NCBI GenBank assembly: GCA_900544365.1
Contig: UQVF01000002.1
Coordinates: forward strand, 23,279-87,278
DNA from: an uncultured Veillonella sp.
Lineage (GTDB): Bacteria > Bacillota > Negativicutes > Veillonellales > Veillonellaceae
DNA: 64,000 bases
Direction of reading: 5' to 3'
Shown: positions 14,257 through 23,472 of the stretch, one piece after another
Numbering within the stretch: the stretch's first letter is position 1
Layout: every line of letters begins with the position of its first letter
Made by a program: the position numbers and the translations under genes
The notes under the pieces: generated by a model
Seen by the model: only the letters and a program-made list of their open reading frames with translations
Told to the model about the DNA's origin: nothing
Databases searched by the model: none

Positions 14257-14697
14257 TTGGAAATAGAGAATATACTTGAAGAAATGCGGAGTATAGCGAG
14301 GCAAATTGATTGCCTACGTGATGAAATACGAAAACTACGAGCGGAGTGCGACGGCTTAAAGGCGACCGATTATAGCGCGCCTAAGGTACAAGGAGGCACG
14401 CCAACAGGGATTGATGATAGGGTGATTAAACTTGAGGATAGAATCGAGCGATTAAAGGAACTTATTGAAAGACGATACACCTATGTTGATACGATCAACG
14501 AGGTATTGGACAATATGCCAACGATGGAGTATGCGACGATTATACGTAATCACTATTTGTACAACGAATCGTGGAGAGACATTGAACAAGTACTAAATAT
14601 TAGCCGTGAAAAACTCCGAACGAAGCTGCATAAAGCAGCCTTAAAAGAATTTAAAAAAAGTTATGCCAAAATTGCCAACAAGGTCAAGGCGACATGA
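14257..14697 (+). CDS. ArpU/DUF1492-like late transcription regulator
   Basis: About 146 residues. N-terminal coiled coil (IENILEEMRSIARQIDCLRDEI), second coiled coil around residues 60-85, then a sigma-region-4-like helix-turn-helix at the end (ATIIRNHYLYNESWRDIEQVLNISREKLRTKLHKAA). This family ends phage early operons and turns on late genes. TTG 14257 is preferred (GGTGGTGA 5 bp upstream) over GTG 14239. Followed by a terminator. Confidence 0.7.
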   Translation: MEIENILEEMRSIARQIDCLRDEIRKLRAECDGLKATDYSAPKVQGGTPTGIDDRVIKLEDRIERLKELIERRYTYVDTINEVLDNMPTMEYATIIRNHYLYNESWRDIEQVLNISREKLRTKLHKAALKEFKKSYAKIANKVKAT

Positions 14698-14782
14698 TAT
14701 TATATTAATTGTAAGAATGTTGGTTGCATGTTCCAACGGTTTTACTCCTTTTATAAGATACCTTATACAACTAAAACACAAG

Positions 14783-14813
14783 AAATGACGTCAAAGCTGC
14801 GACGTCATTTTTT
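14783..14813 (+). terminator. End of early operon
   Basis: AAATGACGTC (14783-14792) pairs with GACGTCATTT (14801-14810), 8-nt loop, followed by T. Perfect stem; closes the early region before the packaging genes. Confidence 0.8.
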
Positions 14814-14843
14814 GTTGCCCAAAATCAGAAAGGCGGTGATACA

Positions 14844-15035
14844 GTGACGGAAATAAAATGCATCAAAAAGAAATGCTTGCATAACGAGCACGGCATATGC
14901 ACAGCTAAGACAATCGAATATGATGGATTATGCCAAACCTATGCGACACCAGATTTTATGATGCGGACAAAAACGGCTCACGTATCTAAACGCCATGGAC
15001 GATATAAGCGGAATAATGGGGAGGTGTTGCGATGA
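14844..15035 (+). CDS. Small Cys-rich protein, DUF1540-like
   Basis: 63 residues, GTG start after AAAGGCGGTGATACA. The pattern IKCIKKKCLHNEHGICTAKTIEYDGLC has four spaced Cys as in DUF1540-type metal-binding domains, followed by a basic tail. First gene of the late side; overlaps the ParB gene by 4 bp. Confidence 0.6.
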   Translation: MTEIKCIKKKCLHNEHGICTAKTIEYDGLCQTYATPDFMMRTKTAHVSKRHGRYKRNNGEVLR

Positions 15036-16057
15036 ACATAGTGCAGTTGCCTATTGAAGAGTTAACACCCTACGAGAATAACCCTAGGAATAACAAGAAA
15101 GCGATTAAATATGTTGCCAACAGCATTCGAGACTTTGGATTCAAGTCACCAATCATCCTAGATACTAACAAAGTGATTATTTGCGGTCATACACGGTATG
15201 AAGCAGCAAAGACATTGGGATATACTCACGTTCCTTGCATCGTTGCCAGTGACCTAACAGAATCACAGGTAAAAGCCTATAGGCTAGCCGACAACAAGGT
15301 GGCTGAAATGGCGAAGTGGGATTATGACTTGCTTTCCTTTGAAATCCAAGACCTATCGTTTGATATGGAAGAGTTTGGGTTCGATGTGGAGCGATTACTC
15401 ACGCCAGCAGATGAAAAAGAAAATGAACGTGAAAGAACTATGGACGCTTACAACTTACATGACTACGACAGCGGTAACGTTGAGGGGTTCTATCAAATGC
15501 CAATCATCACTAGGACATATGCTAAGCCTAGCGAGTTGATTGGCTTTAATTATGTTAAGACCAACAAAAAGAAAGAAGGGCAAGGCGTGCACTTCTTCAT
15601 TGATGATTACCAATTTGAACGGATTTGGAATAATCCTGACAAATACGCTGACATGCTAATTCCTTACGAATGCGTTCTAACACCCGACTTTAGTCTATAC
15701 ACAGAAATGCCAATGGCCATGAAAATTTGGAACGTGTACCGCTCAAGGTTGATTGGCCAAATACTCCAACAAAATGGAGCGAATGTGGTTCCTACCTTAT
15801 CATGGTGTGAACGTGACACGTTCGCATTCTGTTTTGATGGAATTGAACCAGGTGGCACAGTAGCAGTATCAACAATAGGCGTTAAGCGAGCAGATGATGC
15901 CTATCATATGTGGTCAGAGGGAATGGATGAAGCAATACGCAAATTAAAGCCAGAGCACGTCATTGTATATGGTGGCGACATTGGATACCAATTCCCTTGC
16001 GAAGTTACTTATATTAAAAATGCGGTAACGGAAAGGATGAAGAATAGTGGGCGGTAG
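15032..16057 (+). CDS. ParB-like nuclease domain fused to DUF4417
   Basis: 341 residues. N-terminal ParB/Srx domain (LPIEELTPYENNPRNNKKAIKYVANSI; IICGHTRYEAAKTLG) through about residue 100. A linker follows, then a DUF4417 domain (residues 165-335: FFIDDYQFERIWNNPDKYADMLIPYECVLTPDFSLY ... STIGVK ... VIVYGGD). Both domains occur in phages near the terminase. The ParB part may be an endonuclease or CTPase-like DNA-binding unit; the role in packaging is inferred from position. Confidence 0.8.
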   Translation: MNIVQLPIEELTPYENNPRNNKKAIKYVANSIRDFGFKSPIILDTNKVIICGHTRYEAAKTLGYTHVPCIVASDLTESQVKAYRLADNKVAEMAKWDYDLLSFEIQDLSFDMEEFGFDVERLLTPADEKENERERTMDAYNLHDYDSGNVEGFYQMPIITRTYAKPSELIGFNYVKTNKKKEGQGVHFFIDDYQFERIWNNPDKYADMLIPYECVLTPDFSLYTEMPMAMKIWNVYRSRLIGQILQQNGANVVPTLSWCERDTFAFCFDGIEPGGTVAVSTIGVKRADDAYHMWSEGMDEAIRKLKPEHVIVYGGDIGYQFPCEVTYIKNAVTERMKNSGR

Positions 16058-16736
16058 AGGTGCTAGTTACTCACTCACAGGAAGTGGAGAGAAGAGCAAA
16101 AGAACTGCGATCAGTGAAAAGAAGTTAGAACGATTAAAGGGCGAATTGCAATCAGCAATAGACGAAGATTTTAAAATTGCCAAATCTAGGCAAGGGCAGC
16201 CGTGGCATATTGACAAAGGTAAAGGCAGAACCGAACATAGTCAATCAGAGCGCCGAGATGCACGGATTCAATATCTTAGAAAGCAAATTGAAAAGCAAGA
16301 AGGCGTAGTAGAACGACAACGTAGACGTGATGGAGCTAAAGGAAGCCTATTTGATTATAAGGGCAACCTTAACATCACAGAGCATAATTACAAACAGGTT
16401 CGCTCATTCTTGAAAGATATTGAAAAAGGCAAGGTTAGAAGTGGCAGAACTCGAGCTACTGAACGCAACTGGAAGAAGAAGCTTGATAGTTTTGAGAAAA
16501 CTTTGAAAGCAAGCAAAAAAGTGAAAGTCACATCTAGTGCGCAAAGTCTTATTGATAGTGGCAAGGTGAAACAGTGGAAAAAACACCCTGATCATTACTT
16601 CATTACAGGGGCTCAAAAAACGGCGCTTGTACTTAAGCCAGATGGCACTTTTACAAGAAGTAATAGATATACGGGACCACTCACTCAAGAGCATGCTGAT
16701 AGGGTCGATAAATTCATTAAAACGGGGGTATGGTAA
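16047..16736 (+). CDS. MGGRGA protein 1, unknown
   Basis: 229 residues, strongly basic. It starts with MGGRGASYSLTGSGEKSK, the Gly/Arg tag seen at the start of many phage head-associated or cargo proteins. A coiled-coil middle (KLERLKGELQSAIDED; RKQIEKQEGVVERQRRRDG) and a compact C-terminal domain (HYFITGAQKTALVLKPDGTF) follow. GTG start overlaps the ParB gene by 11 bp. The next gene carries the same tag internally. Confidence 0.55.
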   Translation: MGGRGASYSLTGSGEKSKRTAISEKKLERLKGELQSAIDEDFKIAKSRQGQPWHIDKGKGRTEHSQSERRDARIQYLRKQIEKQEGVVERQRRRDGAKGSLFDYKGNLNITEHNYKQVRSFLKDIEKGKVRSGRTRATERNWKKKLDSFEKTLKASKKVKVTSSAQSLIDSGKVKQWKKHPDHYFITGAQKTALVLKPDGTFTRSNRYTGPLTQEHADRVDKFIKTGVW

Positions 16737-17494
16737 TGGAAATACAAGCATTTATATATAAAATGCGAGACTTCAATTCCGTCGAATTAGAAGATGGCAT
16801 ATTCCTGTTTAAAGCGCCTAAAGGCAAGTGGGAATTGTGGAACGTTGAAGACGATGTTGAAACGGGCGAAGTCATTGATGATTTGAAGAGTCACCCTAAG
16901 GCAGTTGAACTCATCGGAAAACTTGAAACAATAGAATTTGAAGTCATGGGCGGTCGTGGTGCTGGAGGAATGGGCGCCGTGTTTAGTTGGAAAGGCGACT
17001 CACATAGAGGGCTTGACCAGAGCATGGATAATTTGCCAGCACGTGTAAATAATAAGGTCAAGATAAAGACCCGTGAACAAGCAATTAAGGCATTCCGTGA
17101 TATGCATGGCAAGGATGCGGGCGAGTCGCTAGTTCAAATTGATAGAAACGGATTTGTTCACCATTACAGAAATGGGAACAAGACAAACGTCAGTATCAAT
17201 CGAACAGTCAAGGGGGCTACACTTGTCCATAATCACCCAAATAACAGCACGTTCAGCCCTGCTGATATGAAGGTGGTGGCAAGTACAAATGTTGGCAGTA
17301 TCATTGCCACGCATTCTAAGGGCTATCGAGAATTTACCAAGCAATCACATTTTAAGCAAAATGACTTCCTCAAGGCAGTCGCTAGGGTTGAGAAAAACGG
17401 CTTAAAGGGTAAAGGCCCTAATGATGCAGTAGACAGATGGCTCAAACGAAACCAAAAGAAATACGGGTACACATTCAAGAATGTTCTAGATTAA
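16736..17494 (+). CDS. MGGRGA protein 2 with MPN/JAB-like HNHP domain
   Basis: About 252 residues. N-terminal 70 residues resemble a small phage beta domain (IQAFIYKMRDFNSVELEDGIFLFK). Then MGGRGAGGMGAVF at about residue 71, then a domain with GATLVHNHPNNSTFSPADM and SIIATHSKGYREF. HNHP...S..D is the metal-site pattern of JAB/MPN (RadC-like) isopeptidase folds. Possibly a fusion of a separate small gene to an MGGRGA protein. It may be an enzyme or toxin packaged with the head; that is inference. Confidence 0.6.
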   Translation: MEIQAFIYKMRDFNSVELEDGIFLFKAPKGKWELWNVEDDVETGEVIDDLKSHPKAVELIGKLETIEFEVMGGRGAGGMGAVFSWKGDSHRGLDQSMDNLPARVNNKVKIKTREQAIKAFRDMHGKDAGESLVQIDRNGFVHHYRNGNKTNVSINRTVKGATLVHNHPNNSTFSPADMKVVASTNVGSIIATHSKGYREFTKQSHFKQNDFLKAVARVEKNGLKGKGPNDAVDRWLKRNQKKYGYTFKNVLD

Positions 17495-17513
17495 GAAAAG
17501 GAGGGGGTAACAG

Positions 17514-19097
17514 GTGGCCAATCCTAGAGGGCATCCTGAGACCCTCAGAAGTACAAATACATTAGATAAGGAAACGCATCGCGCTATTTCTTCAAAGGGT
17601 GGCAAGGCATCGCAAGCCAAAAAACGGCAGATGAAAGCATGGAAAGAGCTCACCCAGGAGATTATGGCAATGCCACTGCAAAAGGGCAAAGTGAAGGAGA
17701 AAATAACTTCACTAGCCGAGGCAAAAGGGCAGAATATAGATACTCAAACGGCGGTGTTGTTAGCCCAGGTTGTTAAGGCGACTAAAGGAGATACTAAAGC
17801 TGCTGAGTTCCTATATTCTCTATCGCATGAAGAGGTGGAGCAAATTACAGAGGCGCCTATTGTGGTACCAGATGATACGGACAAGATTATTCCGTTCTTT
17901 GATTCTGTAAGCGGTGACATCAAGCGCCACGGGCATACGCATTATTGGTTTAAAGGTGGTCGTGGTAGCACGAAATCATCCTTCATTAGCATGAAGATTC
18001 CACAACTAATCATTAGCAACCCAGATGTGAATGTAGTTATCTTGCGGAAGGTTGCGAACACTTTAAAGAACTCGGTATATGCGCAAATTGAGTGGGCCCT
18101 TGAACAATTGGAATTATTACAAGAGTTCGAGTTCAAGAAGTCGCCGCTTGAGATTATTTACAAGCGAACAGGACAGAAAATTCTGTTCTTGGGTGCTGAT
18201 GACCGTTCTAAAATCAAATCACTCAAAATGCCATTCGGTTATGTCGGATGTGTATGGTACGAAGAATTAGACCAATTTAGTGGAATGGATGAAATACGTT
18301 CCATCAATCAGTCGCTACTCCGTGGTGGCGATAAATATTGGTGCTTTTATTCCTTCAACCCGCCAAAGAGCCGTGATAATTGGGTGAATGTGGAGCAATT
18401 GACGGATTACCCCGACAGGCTCATTAGTCATAGTAATTACACGATGGTTCCAAGCGATTGGCTAGGCGATCAATTCATAATTGAGGCTGAAAAGCTGAAA
18501 GAGCAAAGACCAGACCTATACGAACATGAGTATATGGGAATTGCCACAGGCACAGGCGGTGACGTATTCGCCAATGTTGAGGAGATGACTATAACCGATG
18601 AAATGATAGATAACTTTGACAATAACTATCACGGAATCGACTTTGGTTTTGCGCAAGACCCGTTTGTATATACGAAGCTGCACTATGACATCAAGCATGA
18701 TTGCATTTATATTTACGATGAAGTATACAGTACACGGCTCAAAAACTCGATGGCGTACGAGAAAATCAAGAACAAAGTAGGCACGAGTGCAGTATGGGCT
18801 GACTGCGCTGAACCAAAATCCATAGCAGAGCTTGCTGATATGGGCTTGCGTATCTATGGCGTGAAAAAGGGCCCAGATAGTCGTGAATTTAGTATCAAGT
18901 GGCTATCGGATCGTTACAAGATTTACATTGACAAAAACAGATGTCCGAACGCATACCGCGAATTTACGATGTACGAATACGACCAGGATAAGCACGGCAA
19001 TTTCATTAGTGCCTATCCTAAGCGTAACGATCATACGATTGATTCAGTGCGGTATTCGTTACGTAGTGAGATGGATGCGAATAAATTCAGTTGGTAG
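17514..19097 (+). CDS. terL: Terminase large subunit with fused small-subunit-like N-terminus
   Basis: 527 residues. The first 110 are a basic/helical region (NPRGHPETLRS ... SSKGGKASQAKKRQMKAWKEL ... DTKAAEFLYSL) like small terminases. PBSX-type TerL then follows: Walker A FKGGRGSTKS, Walker B VWYEELDQ, and the RNase H-like nuclease with GIDFGFAQDP, WADCAEP and HTIDSVRY. Packages DNA into the prohead. No separate terS gene is seen nearby. GTG start after AAAGGAGGGGG. Confidence 0.9.
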   Translation: MANPRGHPETLRSTNTLDKETHRAISSKGGKASQAKKRQMKAWKELTQEIMAMPLQKGKVKEKITSLAEAKGQNIDTQTAVLLAQVVKATKGDTKAAEFLYSLSHEEVEQITEAPIVVPDDTDKIIPFFDSVSGDIKRHGHTHYWFKGGRGSTKSSFISMKIPQLIISNPDVNVVILRKVANTLKNSVYAQIEWALEQLELLQEFEFKKSPLEIIYKRTGQKILFLGADDRSKIKSLKMPFGYVGCVWYEELDQFSGMDEIRSINQSLLRGGDKYWCFYSFNPPKSRDNWVNVEQLTDYPDRLISHSNYTMVPSDWLGDQFIIEAEKLKEQRPDLYEHEYMGIATGTGGDVFANVEEMTITDEMIDNFDNNYHGIDFGFAQDPFVYTKLHYDIKHDCIYIYDEVYSTRLKNSMAYEKIKNKVGTSAVWADCAEPKSIAELADMGLRIYGVKKGPDSREFSIKWLSDRYKIYIDKNRCPNAYREFTMYEYDQDKHGNFISAYPKRNDHTIDSVRYSLRSEMDANKFSW

Positions 19098-19108
19098 GAG
19101 GTGATAAA

Positions 19109-20545
19109 GTGGACTTAGGACAATTATGGGATGCCATCATAAAAGGCAATGCAGGTATTAGCGACAAAGAGTTTGTGCGACGTGAATTACAGCGGTTTAT
19201 GAACTCAAAAGAACGCAAGAATATCATGACTGGACGCAAGTATTATGAAGGCATCCATGACATTATCAACAAAAAGCGAACGATGGCCATTGAGAATACG
19301 GCTATTGCCAATAGCGATAATAATGAGATTCCGTTAAATCTTCCTAATAATCAACTCGTGGATAACAAGTTTGATGACTTAGTAGACCAAAAAGTCAATT
19401 ACCTATTTGGGAATCCATTAGAGGTGAAGACAGATGATGCGGTACTGACTGAATTACTAGGAAAGCAGTTCCACAGGCAATTATTAAACGTGGCAAAAGA
19501 CGCCTATATTGGCGGTAAAGGGTACTTACATCCTTATATTGCACCAACAGGGGAACTGTTATTTAAACGGATGAAACCTGAGAATGTCATACCGTATTGG
19601 CACGATGAAGAGCATAGTAAACTAGATGCATTTATTTACTTTTATGATGTGGACCAGTACCATCAATTAGAAAAGACTCACACAGTTAAATACGTAGAAT
19701 TCTACAAACCAGATGGTGTAAGCTATTACATTTACAATAACGGTGGCTTAACAGTTAATACTGATAAGGAAACAACAAATTACATTCAATATCAAGGAAA
19801 GCTATACAATTGGCCTTCCGTGCCACTATTGGTATTCAAGGCAAATTCTATCGAGCAACCACTAATTAATCGGGTAAAGAGTTTACAAGATGCATTAAAC
19901 GAAATGTACTCGATGTTCCTTGATAGGTTGCAAGAAGACCCTAGGAAAACCTTGATTGTATTACGAAATTATGATGGTACAGACCTAGCAGAATTTAGAC
20001 GCATGTTAGCTAAGTATGGAGCGGTGAAAGTCAGAGATGACGGTGGAATTGATACGCTAACCATTGAAGTTAACGCAGGTAACTATGATTTCATCACGCA
20101 AGCATTGAAACGGTCGATTATTGAAAATGGTCGAGGATTCGATGCCAAGGATGACCGTATGGCCAATAATCCTAATCAGATGAATATTTCATCTATGTAC
20201 AGTGATATCGACCTCGATGCGAATCAAATTGAGGTGGAATTTCAAGCCACCTTAGAACAGCTAGTAGAGTTCTACCGAGCATACCGTAGCATAAGCAACG
20301 CCACAGCACCAAAGGATGTAGACTTCATCTTCAATCGCATGACACCAGTCAATGAGGGCGAAGTAATCAACAACTGTAAATCGAGTATTGGCATTCTATC
20401 TAATGAAACGATCGTGGCTAACCATCCATGGACGACTAACACGGCGGAAGAATTGGAGCGATTGCAACAAGAACGCTTGCAGATGATGCAAGAGATGGCT
20501 TTACAAGATTACATAGCAGGTGGCGGAGATGAACCAACAGAGTAA
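19109..20545 (+). CDS. Portal protein, SPP1 gp6 family
   Basis: 478 residues. SPP1 gp6-like: YYEGIHDIINKK, PNNQLVDNKFDDLVDQKVNYLFGNPL, WPSVPLLVFKANSIEQPLINRVKSLQDALN, and the acidic C-terminal crown. Forms the dodecameric DNA gate at one capsid vertex. GTG 19109 follows GGAGGTGATAAA. Overlaps the MuF gene by 17 bp. Confidence 0.9.
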   Translation: MDLGQLWDAIIKGNAGISDKEFVRRELQRFMNSKERKNIMTGRKYYEGIHDIINKKRTMAIENTAIANSDNNEIPLNLPNNQLVDNKFDDLVDQKVNYLFGNPLEVKTDDAVLTELLGKQFHRQLLNVAKDAYIGGKGYLHPYIAPTGELLFKRMKPENVIPYWHDEEHSKLDAFIYFYDVDQYHQLEKTHTVKYVEFYKPDGVSYYIYNNGGLTVNTDKETTNYIQYQGKLYNWPSVPLLVFKANSIEQPLINRVKSLQDALNEMYSMFLDRLQEDPRKTLIVLRNYDGTDLAEFRRMLAKYGAVKVRDDGGIDTLTIEVNAGNYDFITQALKRSIIENGRGFDAKDDRMANNPNQMNISSMYSDIDLDANQIEVEFQATLEQLVEFYRAYRSISNATAPKDVDFIFNRMTPVNEGEVINNCKSSIGILSNETIVANHPWTTNTAEELERLQQERLQMMQEMALQDYIAGGGDEPTE

Positions 20546-21575
20546 AGAATATTGGGCGAAGCGTTACGAATCATTAAAAGATGAAGCCATGCAAGGTGCT
20601 GAAATGACCGTTGATGAACTATCTATGAACATTGATAGAGCACTTAGACGGTTAACGGTTGAAATAGAAAATTGGTATAAGCGATATGCCACAGAAAACG
20701 GTATCACCCTAGAAGAAGCAAGAAGACAGCTCAATAAAAGAGAGTTAGCTGACTTCAAGATGACACTTGAGGAATATATCGAGCAAGCCAAGCGAGAAGA
20801 TTTATCAAAGGAGCACCAACGCATGCTTGAGAATGCATCGATACGTGCTAGATTGGATAGAACACAAGCACTCTATATAAGCGTTGTACATGAGATTGAG
20901 CGCCTATTTAAGGCGGAAGATGACAGCCTAAGCCAATTGCTTAGGGAAACATACGAAACGACCACCTATAAGACGGCTCACCTTACGCAAACGGTACTAG
21001 GTGAATATAATATCGTACCTAAGGTATCTGACCATGTTGTAGAGGTGGCAATAAAGAAACCATGGGCGCCAGACGGTAAAGATTTCAGCAGTCGTATATG
21101 GGATGACCGTACAAAGCTAGTTCAGACAATTCAAAATGATTTTGTTCAATCGGTGTTAGCAGGTGATGGCATGGCGAAGATGACGGAGAACCTTGCTACA
21201 CGGATGAACGTTTCGCAATCGAACGCAAGACGATTGGTAGAAACGGAAACGGCTAGAATTTACGAAGAGGCATTCACCAACAATATGAATGATATTGGGG
21301 TGGAGAAACTGGAGATACTAGCAACGTTAGACCGCAAGACCTCGAAGATATGCCAACGTATGGACGGGAAGATTGTACCGATTAAAGATGCTAAGCCAGG
21401 TGTAACAATTCCACCATTTCATTGCCATTGCAGAAGCACAACTATTCCATATTTCGATGATTTGGAAATCAAAGGGGAAACGAGGGCAAGCCGTGGCGAA
21501 GGTGGTAAAGGTAAGAGCGAGCAAGTAGACGGTGAATTGAAGTACGATGAATGGTACTCGAAATATGTGGAATGA
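20529..21575 (+). CDS. MuF/SPP1 gp7-like minor head protein
   Basis: 348 residues. A long helical N-terminal half (NQQSKEYWAKRYESLKDEAMQ) is followed by the MuF domain near the end: VETETARIYEEA, LEILATLDRKTSKICQRMDG, and the hallmark PPFHCHCRSTTIPYF. Head morphogenesis and possibly ejected with DNA. No extra toxin domain follows the MuF motif, only a short Gly/Lys tail. Confidence 0.88.
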   Translation: MNQQSKEYWAKRYESLKDEAMQGAEMTVDELSMNIDRALRRLTVEIENWYKRYATENGITLEEARRQLNKRELADFKMTLEEYIEQAKREDLSKEHQRMLENASIRARLDRTQALYISVVHEIERLFKAEDDSLSQLLRETYETTTYKTAHLTQTVLGEYNIVPKVSDHVVEVAIKKPWAPDGKDFSSRIWDDRTKLVQTIQNDFVQSVLAGDGMAKMTENLATRMNVSQSNARRLVETETARIYEEAFTNNMNDIGVEKLEILATLDRKTSKICQRMDGKIVPIKDAKPGVTIPPFHCHCRSTTIPYFDDLEIKGETRASRGEGGKGKSEQVDGELKYDEWYSKYVE

Positions 21576-21585
21576 GGTGAGTTCA

Positions 21586-21681
21586 ATGTGTGATTTCATC
21601 ACGATTTTACAAATAATCCAAGTGCTATGCGTAATATACCTTGGATTTGCACTGTATCACATTAATAAAAATCAAAAGTAA
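21586..21681 (+). CDS. 31-residue membrane peptide
   Basis: ATG after GAGGTGAGTTCA. MCDFITILQIIQVLCVIYLGF... is a single hydrophobic helix with a basic tail. It ends right before a terminator. Function unknown. Confidence 0.45.
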   Translation: MCDFITILQIIQVLCVIYLGFALYHINKNQK

Positions 21682-21716
21682 CAGCACTCTAGGCATTGCC
21701 TAAGGGTGCTTTTATT
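21682..21716 (+). terminator. Terminator between MuF and scaffold genes
   Basis: AGCACTCTAGGCA pairs with TGCCTAAGGGTGCT (one bulge), followed by TTTTATT. Possibly leaky, setting expression levels between the packaging and capsid genes. Confidence 0.6.
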
Positions 21717-21809
21717 ATGCCATTTTGGTATTGTTGGGCGAAAACTAACAAGCTCACATAGAGTGGTGTTGCACTCGAAAATAAAGCGAAGTGGAAAGGA
21801 GTCATAACG

Positions 21810-22421
21810 ATGACAAAAGAAGAATTAAAGGCTTTAGGGCTCAATGAGGAGCAAATTGAAAAAGTAGTGGAAGATTACGGAAAGAACTACGTTCCAAAGA
21901 ATCAATTTAATCAAAAAAATGAAGAACTAAAGCAAGCCAAGGAATCATTAACTACGATGCAATCTGACATAGAGGCATTGAAAAAAACTAATGCTGACAA
22001 TGAAGAATTAGCCAAACAAATTGATGAAATGAAAGCCGCTCAAGTCAAACGAGATGAAGAGTACACGGCGCAAATTCACAAGATGGAGGTAGACGGCATT
22101 GTAGAACGTACACTAATGACTTTCAAGGCAAAAAACGGAAAAGCCGTGCGAGCGTTACTCGACTTAGAGGATGTAAAGCTCAAAGACGGCACTATTAAAG
22201 GATTAGATGACCAACTGATTAAGTTGAAGGAATCTGATCCTTATTTATTTGAGTCCGAAAGTAAACCGACTGGAGTCACACCAGGTGAGCCACATGGTGG
22301 TCAAGGCTCCACAGGAATTACTCAAGAACAGTTCAACAAAATGGGTTATTTAGAACGAGCAAAACTCAAAGAAGATGACCCCAATACTTATTCAGCATTA
22401 ACAAATGGAGGTAACGAATAA
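21810..22421 (+). CDS. Scaffolding protein, gp20-like
   Basis: 203 residues: MTKEELKALGLNEEQIEKVV start, long coiled coil (residues 30-95), a short helical section, and a Gly/Pro-rich C-terminus. Typical of phage scaffolds encoded just before the capsid gene. Its stop overlaps the capsid start by one base. Confidence 0.85.
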   Translation: MTKEELKALGLNEEQIEKVVEDYGKNYVPKNQFNQKNEELKQAKESLTTMQSDIEALKKTNADNEELAKQIDEMKAAQVKRDEEYTAQIHKMEVDGIVERTLMTFKAKNGKAVRALLDLEDVKLKDGTIKGLDDQLIKLKESDPYLFESESKPTGVTPGEPHGGQGSTGITQEQFNKMGYLERAKLKEDDPNTYSALTNGGNE

Positions 22422-23272
22422 TGCCACAAGGAACAACAAAATTAACACAATTAATTAATCCAGAAGTTATGGCGGACATGATTTCCGCTAACTTACCTAA
22501 GGCGATTAAATTCGCAAACATTTTGGCGGTCGACACGAAACTTGAAGGACAACCTGGTAACACTGTAACAGTACCATCCTTTAAATACATCGGTTCCGCA
22601 AAAGACGTAGAAGAGGGCGCAGCAATTGACCTTGCTCAATTAACAACATCCGTCGAAAAATTCACAATCAAAAAAGCTGGTATTGGGGTGAAAATCACGG
22701 ATGAAGCAGTTTTATCTGGTTATGGAGACCCAATTGGTGAAGCAGTTAAGCAATTAGGTATGTCTATTGCTGACAAAATCGAAGATGACGTAATCGAAAC
22801 ATTAAAATCAACAACATTAGCGGTAACATCCACATCTCAAATCTCTTATGAGGGTATTGTGAATGGTGTTGATAAGTTCGCAGAGGAATCCGACGTGCCA
22901 AAGGTATTGTTTATCCACCCAGAGCAATTGACACAAATCCGCAAATCCGCTGATTTCATTGATAAAAACAAATACGGTGGTGACTTGATGATGACAGGGG
23001 CTATCGGTTCTATTTGTGGCGTTGAAGTCGTGGTATCTCGTCGAGTGCCAAAAGAGGGGGATAACTTCACTAACTTCATGGTGCAAATGGCACCTAACAG
23101 TGGTGAAGGCACGCCAACATTGCCAGCAGTATCCTTGTACTTAAAACGAAATGTACAAGTAGAATCTGATCGTGACATCGTTGGCAAGATGACAGTTATC
23201 ACAGCGGACGAACACTACGGTGTAGCATTAACCAACCCAGCTCGTGTTTTAAAAATGACATTTAAAGCATAG
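22421..23272 (+). CDS. Major capsid protein, N4-gp56 family
   Basis: 283 residues. Characteristic start TKLTQLINPEVMADMISANLPKAIKF, then GNTVTVPSFKYIGSAKDVEEGAAI, the KITDEAVLSGYGDPIGEA stretch, IEDDVIETL, and the closing YGVALTNPARVLKMTFKA. HK97 fold by family. GGAGGTTT follows for the next gene. Confidence 0.9.
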   Translation: MPQGTTKLTQLINPEVMADMISANLPKAIKFANILAVDTKLEGQPGNTVTVPSFKYIGSAKDVEEGAAIDLAQLTTSVEKFTIKKAGIGVKITDEAVLSGYGDPIGEAVKQLGMSIADKIEDDVIETLKSTTLAVTSTSQISYEGIVNGVDKFAEESDVPKVLFIHPEQLTQIRKSADFIDKNKYGGDLMMTGAIGSICGVEVVVSRRVPKEGDNFTNFMVQMAPNSGEGTPTLPAVSLYLKRNVQVESDRDIVGKMTVITADEHYGVALTNPARVLKMTFKA

Positions 23273-23283
23273 GAGGTTTACTT

Positions 23284-23472
23284 ATGGGAATGTTGTTACA
23301 ACAATATTTACATCCTGAAACGGAAGTTGACACAGGAGCAGAAGAAGGCGCAAGCGCTGATGTGGAAACTGTAGAGGTAGAAGAAACCGAGGATACGCCA
23401 AAAGGCAAGAAGGCGGTGAAAGATGATGGAGACACAGGAGCAGAAGAAGAAGGCACAAGCGCTGATTCCTAA
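23284..23472 (+). CDS. Small acidic head protein with internal duplication
   Basis: 62 residues, more than one third Asp/Glu. DTGAEEGASAD (after residue 15) is repeated as DTGAEEEGTSADS at the end, and the DNA of the two copies is nearly identical. The second copy lies within the first codons of the overlapping next gene, in another frame. May be a head decoration or connector accessory. Confidence 0.6.
   Translation: MGMLLQQYLHPETEVDTGAEEGASADVETVEVEETEDTPKGKKAVKDDGDTGAEEEGTSADS

Noticed and set aside
22817..23202. Minus-strand frames inside the capsid gene
   Set aside because: Shadows of the capsid frame; no family resemblance.
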